NCBI GenBank assembly: GCA_031546715.1
Contig: JAVBKA010000190.1
Location: 1 to 29,059, forward strand
Direction: 5' to 3'
Source of the DNA: JAVBKA01 sp031546715
Lineage (GTDB): Bacteria > Bacillota > Clostridia > Oscillospirales > UBA929
DNA: 29,059 nt
Below, piece after piece: positions 7,449 through 15,547 of this stretch. The notes below the pieces were generated by a model. The model had not been told where the DNA came from and ran no database searches. It saw nothing but the letters and a program-made list of their open reading frames with translations. Each line of letters begins with the position of its first letter. The first letter of the stretch is position 1. Position numbers and translations under genes: made by a program.

Positions 7449-8384
7449 ATGCCATTAGTAAATACCACTGAAATGTTCAAAAAGGCATACGAAGGCGGAT
7501 ATGCCATCGGCGCGTTCAACGTAAACAATATGGAAATCATTCAAGGCATTACAGAGGCTGCTATGGAGGAAAAAGCACCGCTAATCCTTCAAGTTTCTTC
7601 TGGAGCTCGCAAATATGCAAAGCATGTTTATCTTATGAAGCTAATTGAGGCCGCTGTCGCTGATACAGGACTTCCGATTGCGGTTCATCTTGACCACGGC
7701 GATGATTTTGAAATCTGCAAATCATGTATTGACGGCGGGTTTACTTCCGTTATGATTGACGGCTCTAAGCACAGCTTTCAAGACAATATTGCACTTACAA
7801 AGCAAGTCGTTGACTATGCACACGCAAGAGGCGTCACCGTTGAGGGTGAGCTTGGCAAATTAGCAGGCGTTGAGGACGATGTCAGCGTTTCAGATGCTGA
7901 TGCTCAGTTCACAAACCCAGCAGAGGTTGAGGAGTTTGTCACTAAGACAGGCGTTGACTCACTTGCTATCGCAATCGGTACTTCACATGGAGCTTTTAAG
8001 TTTAAACCCGGTCAGAACCCACAGCTTCGTTTTGACATTTTAGAGAAAATTGAGAAGCGTCTGCCTAACTTCCCTATCGTTCTTCACGGCGCATCTTCAG
8101 TTATTCCTGAATTTGTTGCTAAAGTTAATCAATACGGTGGAAAAATGCCAGACGCTATCGGCATTCCAGAAGATATGTTGCGTCAAGCCGCTAAAATGGC
8201 AGTTTGCAAAATCAACATTGACTCAGACCTTCGCCTAGCTATGACAGCTTCCCTTCGTGAGTACTTTGCTCTTCACCCAGACCATTTCGACCCACGTCAA
8301 TACCTGACCCCTGCACGTACAGCTATCAAGGACATGGTTAAGCGTAAGCTTGTTAATGTTCTCGGCTGCAACAACAAGGCATAA
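7449..8384 (+). CDS. fba: Class II fructose-bisphosphate aldolase
   Basis: The 311-residue protein is a zinc-dependent class II aldolase that splits fructose 1,6-bisphosphate into glyceraldehyde 3-phosphate and dihydroxyacetone phosphate in glycolysis. Visible motifs are GAFNVNNME near the N terminus, AVHLDHGDDF (catalytic Asp82 and zinc ligand His83), TVEGELGKLAG, GTSHGAFKFKPG (phosphate and metal site) and LHGASSVIPE. Length is normal for the family. It is monocistronic, with its own promoter and a terminator directly after the stop. The tagatose-bisphosphate aldolase branch is similar, but the glycolytic role is more likely given the strong expression signals. Confidence 0.95.
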   Translation: MPLVNTTEMFKKAYEGGYAIGAFNVNNMEIIQGITEAAMEEKAPLILQVSSGARKYAKHVYLMKLIEAAVADTGLPIAVHLDHGDDFEICKSCIDGGFTSVMIDGSKHSFQDNIALTKQVVDYAHARGVTVEGELGKLAGVEDDVSVSDADAQFTNPAEVEEFVTKTGVDSLAIAIGTSHGAFKFKPGQNPQLRFDILEKIEKRLPNFPIVLHGASSVIPEFVAKVNQYGGKMPDAIGIPEDMLRQAAKMAVCKINIDSDLRLAMTASLREYFALHPDHFDPRQYLTPARTAIKDMVKRKLVNVLGCNNKA

Positions 8385-8393
8385 TAGAAATGT

Positions 8394-8434
8394 AAATCTC
8401 CGTTTGCAGGATAATAACCCGCAAACGGAGATTT
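8394..8434 (+). terminator. Rho-independent terminator of fba
   Basis: A 14-bp perfect stem, AAATCTCCGTTTGC (8394-8407) with its complement at 8421-8434, has a 13-base loop. The T tail is short (TTTG), so termination may be incomplete. Confidence 0.8.
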
Positions 8435-8462
8435 GTGCATAAACGTAGAGGAGTTAGATTGT

Positions 8463-9849
8463 ATGCGATTTATTCGGAAAATCAAATCTACCCAAACTAT
8501 ACGTCTCATATTTTTTTCAATACTGCTCTCGTCAGCATTTACATAGTAGATGCCGAAGGTAATTTTGTGCCAGAATTTGCCGACTACACCCTTAACGGTC
8601 TGCAAGTGCTTATCGGCAAAGATGCGTTGCTTGGAATAACAAATACTAATGTTAAGCTATATGATAATCCTACGGAATCATACAGAGAAATCATAGCAGA
8701 AGAATCCGATGGTGTAACAACGCTTAAAATTGTCGCTGATAGCCGCACTAACAGCCGTGTTATAAGCAAGCTTGACGGAACTATCGAGGATTTTCTTTCA
8801 TCACAGCAAGATAGCTATTGGGCTGATGCTTTAGCAGAAACTGAAAGAATAATACATTCTGCGGAATTAATAGCAACTGAGCGTTTGGAGCATATTTTAC
8901 CCTTTAAAAAAGGTACAGCATATGTTAAAGACGGCAGAACATTTACTCCCGAGGAAGAAAATGAGGGCGGAAACGTCTGCATAATCAGTGCTGATTTTGC
9001 AGGCTCCAGTGAAATACAGGTTGGCGACACCCTTTCCCTCGATATCTACTCAGGATATTATACAGATTATAATCCAAATAATAAACTTTACATGATTCAG
9101 CAAAAGAATGTACACACACCTATTGTCACAAAGGATTACACCGTTGTAGGTCTTTGTTCTTTGCCAAAACTCAGCTCTGCAGGTGTTGTGATACCCATAA
9201 ACACAATCATTATTCCATCCAGTTCACTTAGCGACGAAGAGTTTAGTATAGCCAGTGAGAGCATGGAAACACGACCTGCTTATTTATCAACAAGGTTTAT
9301 TAGTTTTGATAATTTGCAGTACTTCGATTCATCTAAATATTATATCGGTGAAAACCACGAATATGCTACGGCAAGTGGTTTGAGCAAGAGCTTTATTAAA
9401 AATCTAAATATGAAAATGATATTTGGCATTCTGGACCTTTGGATTTCAACGATAGCATTTTTTTCTTGTTCTTCGCAAAACGCGTCCGGAGCGACGCTAC
9501 GTTGCTAATATCAGGTGTGGCTTCTGTAAAACGGGCAAGAATAAAACTATTTGTTAGATTCTTAATTCCAGTAGCCGTTGCCGCTGTTGTTCGTCTTTCT
9601 GTATCTTGGGTGGCGTATGACCCACTTATTATCGGCAGCTTAAGAAGTCTTGCAGAGGACGGTACTACTTATCAAAAATACATTGAAGAAACCTTGGCTA
9701 CATACTCTAATTCCAGCTATCCCCGCCATCTTATATTCCGTGAGCTAGCTGAAATATCAATAATCCAACTTTTTGTATGTCTGATACCAATATATCTATA
9801 TATATCAATGAAAACATCAGAAAGTCATCGCAACGCTCAAAGTCTATAA
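8463..9849 (+). pseudogene. FtsX/MacB-like ABC permease with two frameshifts
   Basis: A start at ATG 8463 has a good ribosome site (AGAGGAG 8447-8453) and reads MRFIRKIKSTQTIRLIFFSI, a basic start followed by a first membrane helix. It stops at about 8547. The downstream frame carries a long extracellular domain (VDAEGNFVPEFADYTLNG onward) and stops at 9508. A third frame then gives FFLFFAKRVRSDATLL, further helices and the C terminus at 9849. Joined, the three frames make one ordinary permease of about 460 residues with one N-terminal and three C-terminal helices. Both breaks lie at or near T7 runs (8511-8517 and 9458-9464), and one extra T in each restores the frame. No ATPase gene is adjacent. 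It is either a young pseudogene or a sequencing artefact. Confidence 0.8.
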
Positions 9850-9887
9850 TGCGGTCAAATGATTCGGATTGATGATATCTGTATCTT

Positions 9888-9937
9888 CAAAAAAGACTGT
9901 GGTTCGAACACTTAACGAACCACAGCCTTTTTTAATT
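9888..9937. terminator. Bidirectional terminator between permease and aminopeptidase
   Basis: The stem CTGTGGTTCG (9897-9906) pairs with CGAACCACAG (9916-9925). An A run precedes it and a T run follows, so it can serve both convergent genes. Confidence 0.9.
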
Positions 9938-9942
9938 TTATA

Positions 9943-11325
9943 TTACTTCTCCGTATACAGCGCGAGCGATGCCTTGTATGCCATATAACAGTCAATCTTG
10001 GACACGATTTCAAATGGTGCGTGCATTGACAAAACCGGAACTCCTGCGTCGAGAACCTCAATATTACGGCGTGCAAGGTAATTTGCGACAGTGCCGCCGC
10101 CGCCTTGGTCGGTTTTGCCAAGCTCAGCCATTTGCCAGAACACTCCGCCTTTGTTCAAAAGTCCGCGGAAGCGTCCCATAGTCTCAGCTGATGCGTCAGA
10201 AGCGCCGCCCTTGCCGCCTCGTCCTGTATATTTGCAGATGCCGATGCCGTAACCAAGGTAGGCGTTGTTTCTCTTCTCTGAAACCTCGGGGAAGTTAGGG
10301 TCAAAGGCGTTGCAAACGTCTGCGGACAGGCACAGTGAGTTTGCGTAGCAGCGTCTGATATTGCCATTTTGAGCGTTTACAAGCTCTTCCATAAAATAGT
10401 CAAAAAATGCACTTTGCATTCCCGTAACGCCTTCTGAACCGATTTCTTCCTTGTCTGCCAGCAAGCAAACAGAGGTGTAAGCAGGGTCTTTAATGTCAAA
10501 CAGTGCACGAAGTCCTGCGTATGAGCAGGAACGATCGTCATGTCCGTATGCTCCGATTAAGGAACGGTCAAGTCCTACGTCACGAGCGTCACCTGCGGGA
10601 ACGATGCACAGCTCGGCGGAGGAAAAGTCCTCTTCTGTAATGCCGTACTTTTGATTGAGTAGTTCTAGTACCGCAAGCTTTACACGGTTTTCGCCTTCAC
10701 CCTCGTCGGGACGAGTACCTATAAGAACATTTAAGTTTTCTGCTGCAAAGGCCTCTCCCAACGGCTTTTTCATTTGGTCGGCGGCTAAGTGGGGCAGCAG
10801 GTCTGTTATAACAAGCACAGGGTCAGATAGGTCAGTTCCGATTGCGACATTGACGGAAGTGCCGTCCTTTGTAATAACCACGCCACGAAGCTCTAAGGGT
10901 GTCGCCATCCAATGGTATTTCTTCACGCCGCCATAGTAATGAGTTTTTAAAAGTGCCATGTCAGCCTCTTCGTAGAGAGGGTTTGGCTTAATGTCAAGTC
11001 TCGGTGCGTCAATATGCGCCGCCATAATACGAAGCCCTGCTTCAACAGGCTTTTGTCCGACGACAACAAGAATCAAGGACTTGCCGAAGCGGTCAAGATA
11101 CAGTTTATCCCCTGATTTGACCTCCATGCCCTGAGTATATTTCACGAAGCCTTGGGCTGTTGCCTGTATAATCGCCTCAGAAACGCAGTCCCGCTCGGTT
11201 TTACCGTTGTCTAAGAATGCTTTGTAGCCTTCGCAATACGCAGTAATAGCCTCCCACTGACCTTCATACAGCCTATCAAAGCCATTTTTGTTTTTAAACA
11301 TGAGCTTTTCTCTCTTGTTTTCCAT
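9943..11325 (-). CDS. M18 family zinc aminopeptidase (aspartyl aminopeptidase type)
   Basis: The protein is about 460 residues from ATG 11325, chosen because AAAGGA lies 9 bases before it; the ATG at 11343 would start upstream of that site. Metal ligands of the M18 fold can be seen: AAHIDAPRLD (His), GAYGHDDRSC (Asp), LLADKEEIGSEG (catalytic and ligand Glu), DVCNAFDP, and VLSMHAPFEI (His). These cytoplasmic, usually oligomeric enzymes remove N-terminal, often acidic, residues from peptides. It is the last gene of the prfA-sua5-coaE run, about 55 bases after coaE, with a small GGGG/CCCC hairpin between. Family call is firm; substrate preference is inferred from the family. Confidence 0.93.
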   Translation of the reverse strand: MENKREKLMFKNKNGFDRLYEGQWEAITAYCEGYKAFLDNGKTERDCVSEAIIQATAQGFVKYTQGMEVKSGDKLYLDRFGKSLILVVVGQKPVEAGLRIMAAHIDAPRLDIKPNPLYEEADMALLKTHYYGGVKKYHWMATPLELRGVVITKDGTSVNVAIGTDLSDPVLVITDLLPHLAADQMKKPLGEAFAAENLNVLIGTRPDEGEGENRVKLAVLELLNQKYGITEEDFSSAELCIVPAGDARDVGLDRSLIGAYGHDDRSCSYAGLRALFDIKDPAYTSVCLLADKEEIGSEGVTGMQSAFFDYFMEELVNAQNGNIRRCYANSLCLSADVCNAFDPNFPEVSEKRNNAYLGYGIGICKYTGRGGKGGASDASAETMGRFRGLLNKGGVFWQMAELGKTDQGGGGTVANYLARRNIEVLDAGVPVLSMHAPFEIVSKIDCYMAYKASLALYTEK

Positions 11326-11380
11326 TTTTAACATTCCTTTCATCGGGGTAAAATCCCCAGAAATACGTTATTGCAGTATT

Positions 11381-11968
11381 TTAAACAGTCAATTGCTTAA
11401 ACAGGTCAGTGGCCTTTTGTTTTAGCTCCGCAAGTGTGCCGTTGTTTTCAATAGTGTAGTCACAACCGTGTAAAAAATATTCATCGCTGTTTTGGTTTTT
11501 AACTCTTGCCCACGACTGCTCTGGCGTAAGTCCGTCACGCTCCTCGATACGCTTTAGACGTTTTTCCATGTAGGAGACTACCGCAACAGTGTCCTGACAA
11601 ATATTAATAAGCTCGGTATCCAGCATGTAAAGTGCCTCAATTACGGCAACTTTGCAGCCTTGCTTTTTCAGACTGCATATTATGCCCGCAATTTCATCAA
11701 TAACATACTTATGGGTTATTTCATGAAGCTTATGGAGCTTTTTTACATCACTGAACACTATTGATGCCAAGGTTTTCCGTTCAAGGGTGCCATTAACAAA
11801 AGCATCCGGGAATGCACGTTCCAGCTCAGCCTTTAGTGCGATATTTTCGGCAAGAAGCCTGTGGTAGACGCTGTCAGCATCAATAATTTCTGCGCCAAGG
11901 TCTTTCCAAATACCTTCAATGGTGGATTTTCCCGTTCCGCTTCCGCCTGTAAGACCAATAATTTTCAT
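11381..11968 (-). CDS. coaE: Dephospho-CoA kinase
   Basis: The 195-residue protein is a P-loop kinase that phosphorylates dephospho-CoA, the final step of coenzyme A synthesis. GLTGGSGTGKST (5-16) is the Walker A loop, IIDADSVYHRLL the conserved DAD-x3-H segment, and VAVIEALYML a core strand. The lid region has a characteristic KRLKRIEERDGLTPEQ. Length is normal. Its ATG overlaps the sua5 stop by four bases, so it is translated with that gene. Confidence 0.95.
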   Translation of the reverse strand: MKIIGLTGGSGTGKSTIEGIWKDLGAEIIDADSVYHRLLAENIALKAELERAFPDAFVNGTLERKTLASIVFSDVKKLHKLHEITHKYVIDEIAGIICSLKKQGCKVAVIEALYMLDTELINICQDTVAVVSYMEKRLKRIEERDGLTPEQSWARVKNQNSDEYFLHGCDYTIENNGTLAELKQKATDLFKQLTV

Positions 11969-13077
11969 AGCGATATGATATCCTCACCATAGCCAATATT
12001 TTCGCAGATGTAATCCAGCGGGTCAATAACTTCAAACCCAGCCGCCTTTAAAAGACGGTTCGCCACTGCCGCTCCCCCGCCCTTTGTCTCTGGAATGCGA
12101 GCGTAAATGTGGTCAGGCTTTAGCATATCTGCTTTATGCAGGTAGCTGTACAAATTGCGCATTAAGGTTTCGGGCTCGTTCTCTTTGCCGTAATTCAGCA
12201 CAATAAGCTCGCCTACGGGCTTTTCTACGATAATCCCTTCCTCGGCAGACGGAACTTCAAAAAATAACAACTCCAGTTCAAAGCAAATAACAACGTTTTT
12301 ACCAGGCTGCGCCCATAGGAAGCTGGCGGCATACTCAGGAGGGCCTGCCAAAATCGTCAGCGGAGTTTTCGGTGCGTAATGTTTATATTTCATACCTGGT
12401 GCACGAACAGCTTCGTCAGCCCCAACAGGCTTGGTAACCGCTTCGTCAATTTCAATCTGACCAAGCAAAATTCTAAGGTCTTCAGCAGTGACAAAGCCTG
12501 GGCGCAGTAATCTCGGTCTTGCTCCTGTCAAGTCAATAACAGTGCTCTCCACGCCGACTTTGCACATTCCGCCGTTTACAATACCCGCAATATGTCCGTT
12601 CATATCGTCATACACATGACCGGCAGTTGTGGGGCTGATTGAGCCTGAACGATTGGCACTGGGTGCGGCAAGCGCGCCGCCTGCGGCTCGAATTATCTCA
12701 CGGGCACGTTGGTGAGACGGGCAGCGAATTGCGACTGTATCTAGTCCAGCAGTGACTATATCTGGCACAGTGTTCTTTTTAGGCAGCACCAAAGTTAGCG
12801 GACCAGGCCAGAAACGATTCATCAACGCCTTTGCCACACGGGAGTTTACATGCGCATACAGCTCCGCTTCCTCCTCATTGGACACATGGACTATCAGAGG
12901 ATTATCAGCAGGACGACCCTTTGCCTTGAAAATCTTCTCAACGGCTTCGGTTTTTAAAACAGCCGCAAGTCCGTATACGGTTTCGGTGGGTATTGCAACC
13001 ACTTCTCCCGCCTTTAGCAGACTTCCTGCAAAGTAGATATCATCAAGGCTAGTGTCCGACAAAAGGTACGTTGTCAT
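11965..13077 (-). CDS. ywlC: Threonylcarbamoyl-AMP synthase, two-domain Sua5 type
   Basis: The 370-residue protein makes threonylcarbamoyl-AMP from threonine, bicarbonate and ATP for the t6A37 modification of ANN-decoding tRNAs. The YrdC domain (about 10-200) shows IPTETVYGLA, KAKGRPADNPLIVHV, APSANRSGSISPTTAGHV and VESTVIDL. A linker containing GMKYKHYAPKTPL leads to the C-terminal Sua5 domain (about 230-370). Its start overlaps the prfA stop by four bases (ATGA). The prfA-ywlC neighbourhood is common in Firmicutes, where prmC usually lies between the two; it does not here. Confidence 0.95.
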   Translation of the reverse strand: MTTYLLSDTSLDDIYFAGSLLKAGEVVAIPTETVYGLAAVLKTEAVEKIFKAKGRPADNPLIVHVSNEEEAELYAHVNSRVAKALMNRFWPGPLTLVLPKKNTVPDIVTAGLDTVAIRCPSHQRAREIIRAAGGALAAPSANRSGSISPTTAGHVYDDMNGHIAGIVNGGMCKVGVESTVIDLTGARPRLLRPGFVTAEDLRILLGQIEIDEAVTKPVGADEAVRAPGMKYKHYAPKTPLTILAGPPEYAASFLWAQPGKNVVICFELELLFFEVPSAEEGIIVEKPVGELIVLNYGKENEPETLMRNLYSYLHKADMLKPDHIYARIPETKGGGAAVANRLLKAAGFEVIDPLDYICENIGYGEDIISL

Positions 13078-14147
13078 ACTTCACTTCCTGCTCGGAGTTT
13101 TTCGGCTTGGTCGGCATTAATAAGTGCGTCAATAACCTCGTCAATTTCACCGTTCATAAACGCTTCGATTTTGTACAGTGTAAGGTTTATGCGGTGGTCG
13201 GATATGCGACCTTGAGGGAAATTATAGGTTCGTATACGTTCAGAGCGGTCGCCAGTGCCTACTTGACTTTTGCGTTCGCTTGCAATGGCGGCGTTTTGTT
13301 CGTTGATTTTCTTCTCTAAAAGCTTAGCGCGAAGAATTTTCAACGCTCTATCTTTATTCTTCATTTGGCTGCGCTCGTCCTGACATTCAACTACAATACC
13401 AGTAGGTATATGCACAATACGGATTGCACTTTCTGTTTTATTAACGTGCTGACCGCCTGCGCCGCTGCTTCGGCAGGTAGAAATATCCAAATCTCCCGGG
13501 GCGATAAATATATCAACCTCCTCCGCTTCAGGTAAAACCGCAACAGTAACGGTCGAGGTGTGTATCCTGCCAGACGCTTCGGTATTAGGGACACGCTGAA
13601 CTCTGTGAACTCCGCTTTCAAATTTAAGGCGGGAGTACGCTCCGTCGCCTGCGATTGAAAAGCTAATTTCCTTTAAGCCGCCAAGCTCAGTTTCATTTAT
13701 ATTGAGCACCTCGACCTTCCAACGCTTGCGCTCTCCGTACATAGTGTACATGCGGTACAGTGCCGACGCAAAAAGTGCAGCTTCGTCGCCTCCTGCACCT
13801 CCGCGGATTTCAACGATGACGTTTTTATCATCGTTAGGGTCGCGAGGGAGTAGCAGAATTCGGATTTCGTCCTGCAATTGCTGCATTTTCTCCTTGGCGA
13901 TGTCGTACTCTTCCTGCACCATATCGCGCATGTCTGGCTCAAGAGTACCGTTCAGCATTTCTCTGGCGTCGTCTGCATCCTTACGTGTCGCGACAAAGGC
14001 GCGGTAAGCCTCGACAATGGAACTAAGCTCCTTTTGTTCCTTAAGGAGCTTGGTCATACGGGGCTGGTCTTGAAAAATTTCCGGGTCGGAAAGTGCGGCT
14101 TCGATGGCAAGGGCTTTATCGTGCAGTGCTTCTAGTTTTTCTAACAT
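13074..14147 (-). CDS. prfA: Peptide chain release factor 1
   Basis: The 357-residue protein is a class I release factor for UAA and UAG. The codon-recognition tripeptide is Pro-Asn-Thr (187-189, in VQRVPNTEASG), the PxT type of RF1 and not the SPF of RF2. The catalytic GGQ is at 231-233 in SSGAGGQHVNKTES. An N-terminal coiled region and the RF1 signature GAGGDEAALFA are present. The start ATG 14147 has GAGGTG upstream and its own promoter. It is the first gene of a tightly overlapping operon with sua5 and coaE. Confidence 0.97.
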   Translation of the reverse strand: MLEKLEALHDKALAIEAALSDPEIFQDQPRMTKLLKEQKELSSIVEAYRAFVATRKDADDAREMLNGTLEPDMRDMVQEEYDIAKEKMQQLQDEIRILLLPRDPNDDKNVIVEIRGGAGGDEAALFASALYRMYTMYGERKRWKVEVLNINETELGGLKEISFSIAGDGAYSRLKFESGVHRVQRVPNTEASGRIHTSTVTVAVLPEAEEVDIFIAPGDLDISTCRSSGAGGQHVNKTESAIRIVHIPTGIVVECQDERSQMKNKDRALKILRAKLLEKKINEQNAAIASERKSQVGTGDRSERIRTYNFPQGRISDHRINLTLYKIEAFMNGEIDEVIDALINADQAEKLRAGSEV

Positions 14148-14188
14148 GGTTCACCTCATGGATAGCAATAGATTCTATATGGTAGTCT

Positions 14189-14217
14189 ATTATCTTACAT
14201 TTGTCCGATATTGTCAA
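14189..14217 (-). promoter_or_regulatory. Promoter of the prfA operon
   Basis: On the minus strand, TTGACA (14217-14212) and GATAAT (14194-14189) are 17 bp apart, about 40 bp before the prfA start. Confidence 0.8.
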
Positions 14218-14235
14218 TGCTCGATTATGTCTTGA

Positions 14236-15039
14236 TTAAAACTTCCCGAAGTACATTAAAACCACGGAGAAAAACTCCCTTAAAAAGTATGATACCTTAT
14301 GCATAAAGCTAGGCGACGGCGCAACTAAGGACGCTGCGTTCAATCCGTTTTTGCGGGCGATATACATAGACCTGTAAATATGAAATTCGTTTGTTACAAT
14401 TACAACACGAGTGTCTTTTTCAAATAAGCTTGAGGCAAATTGAATATTTTCAAGAGTATCAACGGACTTATCCTCAAGAAAAATTCTGGCTTCCTCAATT
14501 CCGTTGGCAACGAGATACCGCCTTGCGGCTTCTGCCTCCGTGATGCCTTCTCCCGCACCCTGTCCGCCTGTTGCAATGACTTTTGCATTAGGGTTTGCTC
14601 TGAGATATTCCAAAGCTTTGTCCATGCGGCTAACCAGTGGCGGAAGTGGCTTTTCGCCGTCAAGCCCTGCGCCGAGAATAATTACATACTCCGCATTTGG
14701 CTCAGCCGTAGTTTTTGCGCCAGCAGAAATCTGAATTTCAATTACAATGAATGCAATAATCATTGCCAAAGCGAATATTTCAAAAACCAGCTTGGCTATG
14801 AAAATTATTTTACCCAAAATTCCATCAAAACGCTTGTTATTTAGGCTGATAAGCGAAAGATAAAGAAGTGCGGTTCCGATTACTCCGAAGGAGAGCCAAA
14901 GTCCGAAGGGTAGCCTTTTATTGAAAACAATAAAAATATCAAGCCCCACGCCGATGGTCAGAAAAACAAGGGTAAGCCATGTATCAAGTGACCTTTGCTT
15001 ACCCCTATAGCCGTAAGAATATATTTTACGCCTTCTCAT
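14236..15039 (-). CDS. DUF218 (YdcF/SanA/ElyC-like) membrane protein
   Basis: The 267-residue protein has three N-terminal membrane helices (about 18-37, 46-66 and 78-103) and a DUF218 domain (about 118-267). That domain shows YVIILGAGLDGEKPLPPLV, VIATGGQGAGEGITEAE, FLEDKSVDTLENI and VIVTNEFHIYRS, the usual Rossmann-like core with its conserved Gly and Glu. Family members act in envelope or wall-precursor functions, but the biochemical reaction is not established. The start overlaps the end of the flavodoxin gene by 14 bases, so it is in the same transcript. Confidence 0.88.
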   Translation of the reverse strand: MRRRKIYSYGYRGKQRSLDTWLTLVFLTIGVGLDIFIVFNKRLPFGLWLSFGVIGTALLYLSLISLNNKRFDGILGKIIFIAKLVFEIFALAMIIAFIVIEIQISAGAKTTAEPNAEYVIILGAGLDGEKPLPPLVSRMDKALEYLRANPNAKVIATGGQGAGEGITEAEAARRYLVANGIEEARIFLEDKSVDTLENIQFASSLFEKDTRVVIVTNEFHIYRSMYIARKNGLNAASLVAPSPSFMHKVSYFLREFFSVVLMYFGKF

Positions 15040-15547
15040 TTGGCGTAGCTATTAAATCTGCAAGCTCTTGCATTTTTGTTTCAACGTCAGTACTTGCCGC
15101 ATGAATAGTCTTATATCCGACGCATTTTGTACCTGTGAGCGCGTCAAGCGCCTCGGCAACGGCGCTGTACTCAGCTTTTACTCCGCCTGAGGAGATAATA
15201 TATGCCGTTTTCTTAATGCCCTTAGCTCCAGTCAAAAAGCTTCTCACAACGGGATTCAGGCTGCTTGCCCAAAGTGGTGCCGCAATAACCACAAGCTCGT
15301 AATCCGCAAAGTTTATTGGCGGTGTTTGGGGAACAAGGGGAATATTTTTCTTACCCAAGGTTGCGATTAAAGCAAAAATGAAGCCAAATCCTCCGCTAAA
15401 ATTTCTCTTGGGGTGCAGCTTAACTACTGGATTAATATTACTCGCCTTATGCCCTTTTAGTGCGTCACCTTCAAGAAACTGCTTTAGCTTGAGAATTGCC
15501 GCCTCCGTTCGACCTGTGCGGGAATAGTACACATACAAAACCTTCAT
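15026..15547 (-). CDS. Flavodoxin-fold protein
   Basis: The protein has 173 residues from ATG 15547, preferred over the ATG 18 bases earlier because GGGAGGA lies 9 bases before it and the ATGA overlaps the stop of the ABC-F gene. The N-terminal VLYVYYSRTGRTE is the FMN phosphate-binding loop of flavodoxins, and VVIAAPLWASSLNP is the second FMN loop. It is likely a small FMN-dependent electron carrier or oxidoreductase; the partner is unknown. An insertion (about 35-85) is longer than in minimal flavodoxins. Confidence 0.85.
   Translation of the reverse strand: MKVLYVYYSRTGRTEAAILKLKQFLEGDALKGHKASNINPVVKLHPKRNFSGGFGFIFALIATLGKKNIPLVPQTPPINFADYELVVIAAPLWASSLNPVVRSFLTGAKGIKKTAYIISSGGVKAEYSAVAEALDALTGTKCVGYKTIHAASTDVETKMQELADLIATPNEKA

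Noticed and set aside
8435..8462. GTG 8435 as the start of the permease-like gene
   Set aside because: It lies directly against the fba terminator stem and has no ribosome site. ATG 8463 has AGAGGAG and a proper membrane-protein N terminus, in another frame.
8511..9464. Programmed -1 frameshifting at the two T7 runs
   Set aside because: The runs could be slippery, but two such events in one permease gene are not known to me, I saw no obvious stimulatory structure, and a missing base explains both more simply.
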